Shown here: positions 60,556-64,000 of the stretch, piece by piece
Numbering within the stretch: position 1 is the stretch's first letter
Layout of the letters: each line of letters opens with the position of its first letter
Program-made: the position numbers and the translations under genes
Notes under the pieces: generated by a model
Databases searched by the model: none
What the model was told of the DNA's origin: nothing
The model's input: only the letters and a program-made list of their open reading frames with translations
Assembly (NCBI GenBank): GCA_001799845.1
Contig: MGUG01000041.1
Coordinates: 1-64,000, forward strand
Direction of reading: 5' to 3'
DNA from: Elusimicrobia bacterium GWC2_64_44
GTDB lineage: Bacteria; Elusimicrobiota; Elusimicrobia; Elusimicrobiales; UBA9959
Length of the DNA: 64,000 nucleotides

Positions 60556-61110
60556 ATGGCTATGCCCGTTTCGCGCTTCCTGGAGCTGGCGGCCGCCCGC
60601 CGCAGCATCCGCAAATACAAGCCGGATCCCGTAGAGAGGGAGAAGCTGGACCTCTGCCTCGAGGCGGCCCGCCTGGCGCCGTCGGCCTGCAACGCGCAGC
60701 CTTGCCGCTTCGTCGTGCTCGATGACCCGGCGGTGAAGGAGAAGTTCTGCTCGGCCGTATTCGGCGGCGTCTACTCTGCCTGCAAGTTCGCCGCGGCCGC
60801 CCCCGTCATGGTCGCCGTGGTCTCGGACACCGGCAAGCTGACCGCCTGGCTGGGCAACCAGATGCAGGATACCAATTTCCGCCTGGTGGACATCGGCATC
60901 GCCGCCGAGCATTTCGTGCTGGCCGCCGCCGAGCAGGGCCTGGGCACCTGCTGGCTGGGCTGGTTCGACGCCAAGGCTGCGGCCCGCGCCCTCGGGCTGG
61001 GCCGGGGCACTAAAGTGGAAGTCCTCATCCCGGTGGGCTACTCGGCTGAAAGCCCGGCGCCGCGCCCGCGCAAAGCCAAAGAAGACTATTGCTCCTATAA
61101 CAAGCCATGA
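60556..61110 (+). CDS. Nitroreductase family protein
   Basis: AARRSIRKYKPDPVEREKLDLCLEAARLAPSACNAQPCRFVVL; GLGTCWLGWFD. Confidence 0.92.
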   Translation: MAMPVSRFLELAAARRSIRKYKPDPVEREKLDLCLEAARLAPSACNAQPCRFVVLDDPAVKEKFCSAVFGGVYSACKFAAAAPVMVAVVSDTGKLTAWLGNQMQDTNFRLVDIGIAAEHFVLAAAEQGLGTCWLGWFDAKAAARALGLGRGTKVEVLIPVGYSAESPAPRPRKAKEDYCSYNKP

Positions 61111-61475
61111 AAAACTTTTTGCTCCCGCTCGCCCTCCTGCTGACGCCCTGCGCGGCCCCCGCCGCCGACGACTGCGCCAAGAGCACCGACGCCTGCTCTG
61201 CCGGCGCCAAACAGCTTTCGCCTTTCGCCGCGGCTTCGCTCGCCAAGGACGAAGCGCCGCGCTCCCGCGTACCGGTCTTAAAGCAGGCGCCCGCTCCCAG
61301 TGAGAGCGCTCCGCAGGCGCCGGCGGCGGTCTCTACCGCCCCCGCTCCCGCCGCCCCGGCGGCCGCGTCACGCCAGGCCCTGTCCAGCCCGGCGTGGCTT
61401 GTCTTCGTGGCCGGCGCGCTGGCCGGTCTCTATTTTTACCTCAGGAGCGGCTCTAAAAGGGGCAGGAGAAAATGA
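61107..61475 (+). CDS. Secreted/membrane hypothetical protein (Ala/Pro-rich)
   Basis: Signal peptide MKNFLLPLALLLTPCAAPAA, C-terminal TM helix; ATGA overlaps on both sides. Confidence 0.7.
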   Translation: MKNFLLPLALLLTPCAAPAADDCAKSTDACSAGAKQLSPFAAASLAKDEAPRSRVPVLKQAPAPSESAPQAPAAVSTAPAPAAPAAASRQALSSPAWLVFVAGALAGLYFYLRSGSKRGRRK

Positions 61476-62158
61476 CCATAGATTACGCGGACTTCACCAA
61501 AGCGTCAAATATCATCCATTCCATCCAGGGCGGCGCGCTGCTGCTGCTCGGCGCCGCCGAGGCCTACGCGCTGGACAACAAGGGCCGCCGCTTCGTGCTG
61601 GCCGCCGCCGCCGCGCTGGCGCTGTCGGGCGTAGCCATGTTCTTAGCCGTGCTGGCGCTGCCCGGCGGCTGGAGCCTGGAGCAGCTTGGCGCCGCGCTGA
61701 GTTTCCGCCGCGGCTTCTACCTCTTCATCGCGTTCGCCTGCCTCTTCAGCGCCGCCGGCATGAGCCGGCTGACCCAGGCCGCGCTGGACCGGCAGGGCGG
61801 CGGCTGGCAGGCCATGTTCCTTGCGCTGCTGGCTCTGGCCGGGGTGCTGTATTTCATGCTGGCCTCCCGGGTGAACGAGGAGGCCTGGCGGCAGGTGCTG
61901 GTGTGGCACTCCGCCGTGGGCGCCACGCTGCTGCTGGCCGTGGCCGCCAAGACCGCCGATATTTTCAAGCCCCGCCGCGCGCTGCACTTCGCCTGGGCGG
62001 CGCTGCTGCTGGTCACCGCCCTGCAGCTGCTGACCTACCGCGAAGCCCAGGGCACCTTCGCCCCGCGGCTGGTCACCATGGAAACCCCGACCGAAGTGCA
62101 GCCGGCCAAAGTTCCGGCTAAAAATGCCCCTGCTGATAAAAAACGGCCTGCTCGTTGA
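61472..62158 (+). CDS. Polytopic membrane hypothetical protein
   Basis: Several hydrophobic helices; overlaps the 3' end of the preceding ORF and the 5' end of pyrC. Confidence 0.7.
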   Translation: MTIDYADFTKASNIIHSIQGGALLLLGAAEAYALDNKGRRFVLAAAAALALSGVAMFLAVLALPGGWSLEQLGAALSFRRGFYLFIAFACLFSAAGMSRLTQAALDRQGGGWQAMFLALLALAGVLYFMLASRVNEEAWRQVLVWHSAVGATLLLAVAAKTADIFKPRRALHFAWAALLLVTALQLLTYREAQGTFAPRLVTMETPTEVQPAKVPAKNAPADKKRPAR

Positions 62159-63398
62159 CCCTGTTTCCGGGGAAAGCCGCCGCGACCTGCTGGTCTCGGG
62201 CGGGCGCCTCGCCTTCCCTTCCCGAAATTCACCCCACCCGCCCGGCTGCGAAGTGTTCGACGCCGCCGGGCTGTGGGTATTCCCCGGCTTTATAGACGCC
62301 CACGTACACGCGCGCGAGCCCGGCGCCGAGGCGGCGGAGACGCTCGCCAGCGCGGCCGCCGCCGCCGCCGCCGGCGGCGTCACCTCCGCGCTGCTGATGC
62401 CCAACACTTCCCCGGCCATGGCCACGCCCGCGCTGCTTAAAAAATACGTCCGCCGCGCCGCCGGGCTCCCCTCGAACCTGTATTTCTCAGCCGCAGCTAC
62501 CGCCGGCCGCCGCGGTCTGAAGCTTTCCGGCCTGGCCGCCCTTAAAAAAGCCGGGGCGCGCGCCTTTACCGACGACGGCTCCTGCCTGCCCCGCGGCCTG
62601 CTGGCCGGGCTGCTGAAGCGGGCCGCCGCGCTGGGCCTGCCGCTCCTGGACCACCCCGAAGATTTTCGCCGCACCGGAGGCGGCGTCGTTAACGCCGGCC
62701 CCGCCGCGCGCCGCCTGGGACTGCCAGGCATACCCGCCGAGGCGGAATACCTGGCCGTGCTGGGGGATATCCTGGCCGCCGCCTCGTCGGGGCCCGTGCA
62801 TCTGCAGCATTTGAGCCTGGCCGCCTCCGTGGCCGCCCTGCGCGCTGCCAAGGCCGCCGGCTGGCCGGTGACCGGGGAGACCTGCCCCCATTATTTCGCT
62901 CTCACCGACGCCGACATAAAGAGCGACGACGCCAATTTCAAGATGAAGCCGCCGCTGCGCTCGTCCGCCGACCGCGCGGCCGTGCTGGCGGGCCTGGCCG
63001 ACGGCACCATAGACCTGGTGGCTAGCGACCACGCCCCGCACGAGGCGCGGCTGAAGGCGCGCGGTTTCCGGAGCGCACCGTTCGGCATCACCGGGCTGGA
63101 GACGCTGGCCCCGCTCTGCGTGTCGGAGCTGGTGCTGAAAAAAGTGGTCTCTAAAGCCCGCCTCGCGCGGCTGCTGTGCCTGAACCCGGCCCGCCTGCTC
63201 GGCCTGAAGAAAAAAGGCCGCCTTGCCCCCGGGTTCGACGCCGACGTTACGGTGCTGGACCCGCGGCGCGCCGCGGCCGTGCCGGAGCGCTTTGTCTCGA
63301 AGTCGGCCAATACCCCCTTTACCGGGCGCGCCCTGCGGGGCTGGCCCGTCCTGACCATCGTCGGCGGCCGCGCGGTCTACCGGGCGCCGGTGCGCTGA
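62124..63398 (+). CDS. pyrC: Dihydroorotase
   Basis: VFPGFIDAHVHAREPG; ALLMPNTSPA; LVASDHAPH. Confidence 0.92.
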   Translation: MPLLIKNGLLVDPVSGESRRDLLVSGGRLAFPSRNSPHPPGCEVFDAAGLWVFPGFIDAHVHAREPGAEAAETLASAAAAAAAGGVTSALLMPNTSPAMATPALLKKYVRRAAGLPSNLYFSAAATAGRRGLKLSGLAALKKAGARAFTDDGSCLPRGLLAGLLKRAAALGLPLLDHPEDFRRTGGGVVNAGPAARRLGLPGIPAEAEYLAVLGDILAAASSGPVHLQHLSLAASVAALRAAKAAGWPVTGETCPHYFALTDADIKSDDANFKMKPPLRSSADRAAVLAGLADGTIDLVASDHAPHEARLKARGFRSAPFGITGLETLAPLCVSELVLKKVVSKARLARLLCLNPARLLGLKKKGRLAPGFDADVTVLDPRRAAAVPERFVSKSANTPFTGRALRGWPVLTIVGGRAVYRAPVR

Positions 63399-63410
63399 CG
63401 GCGGGCGCAA

Positions 63411-63442
63411 AAAAAGCCCTCCCCCGTGCGCGCGGGGCTTTT
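63411..63442 (+). terminator. Possible Rho-independent terminator between pyrC and pyrD
   Basis: AAAAGCCC ... GGGGCTTTT hairpin. Confidence 0.55.
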
Positions 63443-63461
63443 GCTAGAATTAAGAAACAAC

Positions 63462-64000
63462 ATGGGCTTCTTATACCGCAAACTGATCCGCAGGCTGCTT
63501 TTCAACCTCAATCCCGAGCTTGTCCACGACGCCGTCATCAAGAGCGCCGGCGCGGCACAGCGCGTAGAAATACTCAACGCGCTGGTGCGCGCCCTGGCCC
63601 GGGCCAAGGATTTTCCGGTGACGGTGGCGGGGATCAAGTTCCGCAACCCGATCGGGCTCGCGGCCGGCTTCGACAAGAACTGCGAGGCGGCCCGCTTCCT
63701 GGCAGGCCTCGGCTTCGGCTTCCTGGAGCTGGGTACGGTGACGCTGCGGCCGCAGCCGGGCAATCCCCGGCCGCGCCTGTTCCGCCTGCGCGAGGACAAG
63801 GCCATCATCAACCGCATGGGCTTCAACAACGCCGGGGCCTGGGAGGCCGCGCGCTCGCTGGAGAAGCTTTTGCCGCTGCCGGTGCCGGTGGGCATCAGCG
63901 TGGGCAAAAACGCCGACTGCTCCCTCGAGGAGGCGCCGAAGAATTACCTCGAGGCGCTGAAGGTCATGTACGAGTTCGGCGACTACTTCGCCGTCAACAT
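63462..64000 (+). CDS. pyrD: Dihydroorotate dehydrogenase (class 2-like), truncated at right edge
   Basis: MGFLYRKLIRRLLFNLNPELVHDAVIKSAG ... NPIGLAAGFDKNCEAARFLAGLGFGFLELGTVTLRPQPGNPRPRLFRL ... INRMGFNNAG. Confidence 0.93.
   Translation, partial: MGFLYRKLIRRLLFNLNPELVHDAVIKSAGAAQRVEILNALVRALARAKDFPVTVAGIKFRNPIGLAAGFDKNCEAARFLAGLGFGFLELGTVTLRPQPGNPRPRLFRLREDKAIINRMGFNNAGAWEAARSLEKLLPLPVPVGISVGKNADCSLEEAPKNYLEALKVMYEFGDYFAVN

Overview
The window is a GC-rich bacterial chromosomal segment with dense coding. I saw no rRNA or tRNA genes, no CRISPR array and no intact transposon. The left end carries the replication-origin neighbourhood on the minus strand: gyrB (partial), a DciA/DUF721-like gene, dnaN and dnaA, with an AT-rich region holding two perfect DnaA boxes upstream of dnaA. 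Moving right, the main genes are: tldD/tldE-like peptidases with a B12-type radical SAM gene; a fused nadD-yqeK; a LytR_C protein; pilT; a cyclic-nucleotide-binding protein; rsfS; argS; pyk; an ECF sigma factor with a beta-repeat membrane protein; a PduO-type adenosyltransferase; monomeric icd; a NifU-like protein; nadA; ATP-citrate lyase (two subunits) with aconitase; rlmN; folD; a two-gene flavin/Fe-S amino-acid-dehydrogenase-like complex; a tolC-macA-macB efflux operon; dus; mutS; a C11 peptidase with a five-fold repeat protein; mutL; pyrC; and pyrD (partial). Taxonomy cannot be fixed from the sequence alone; an Elusimicrobiota-like lineage is only a guess. The best candidate for something undescribed is the ECF sigma locus. 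Two near-identical promoter elements (TGAAACATT-N12-GTGTCATA) precede (i) a 40-aa small ORF plus the sigma gene and (ii) a DUF4097-like repeat membrane protein, and no classical anti-sigma gene is visible. Other leads are a ~190-nt nested inverted-repeat element after nadA, a secreted five-fold ~66-aa repeat protein paired with a C11 protease between mutS and mutL, and a near-consensus sigma70 promoter overlapped by a palindromic operator upstream of the efflux operon. The many long antisense ORFs in the track are artefacts of high GC.
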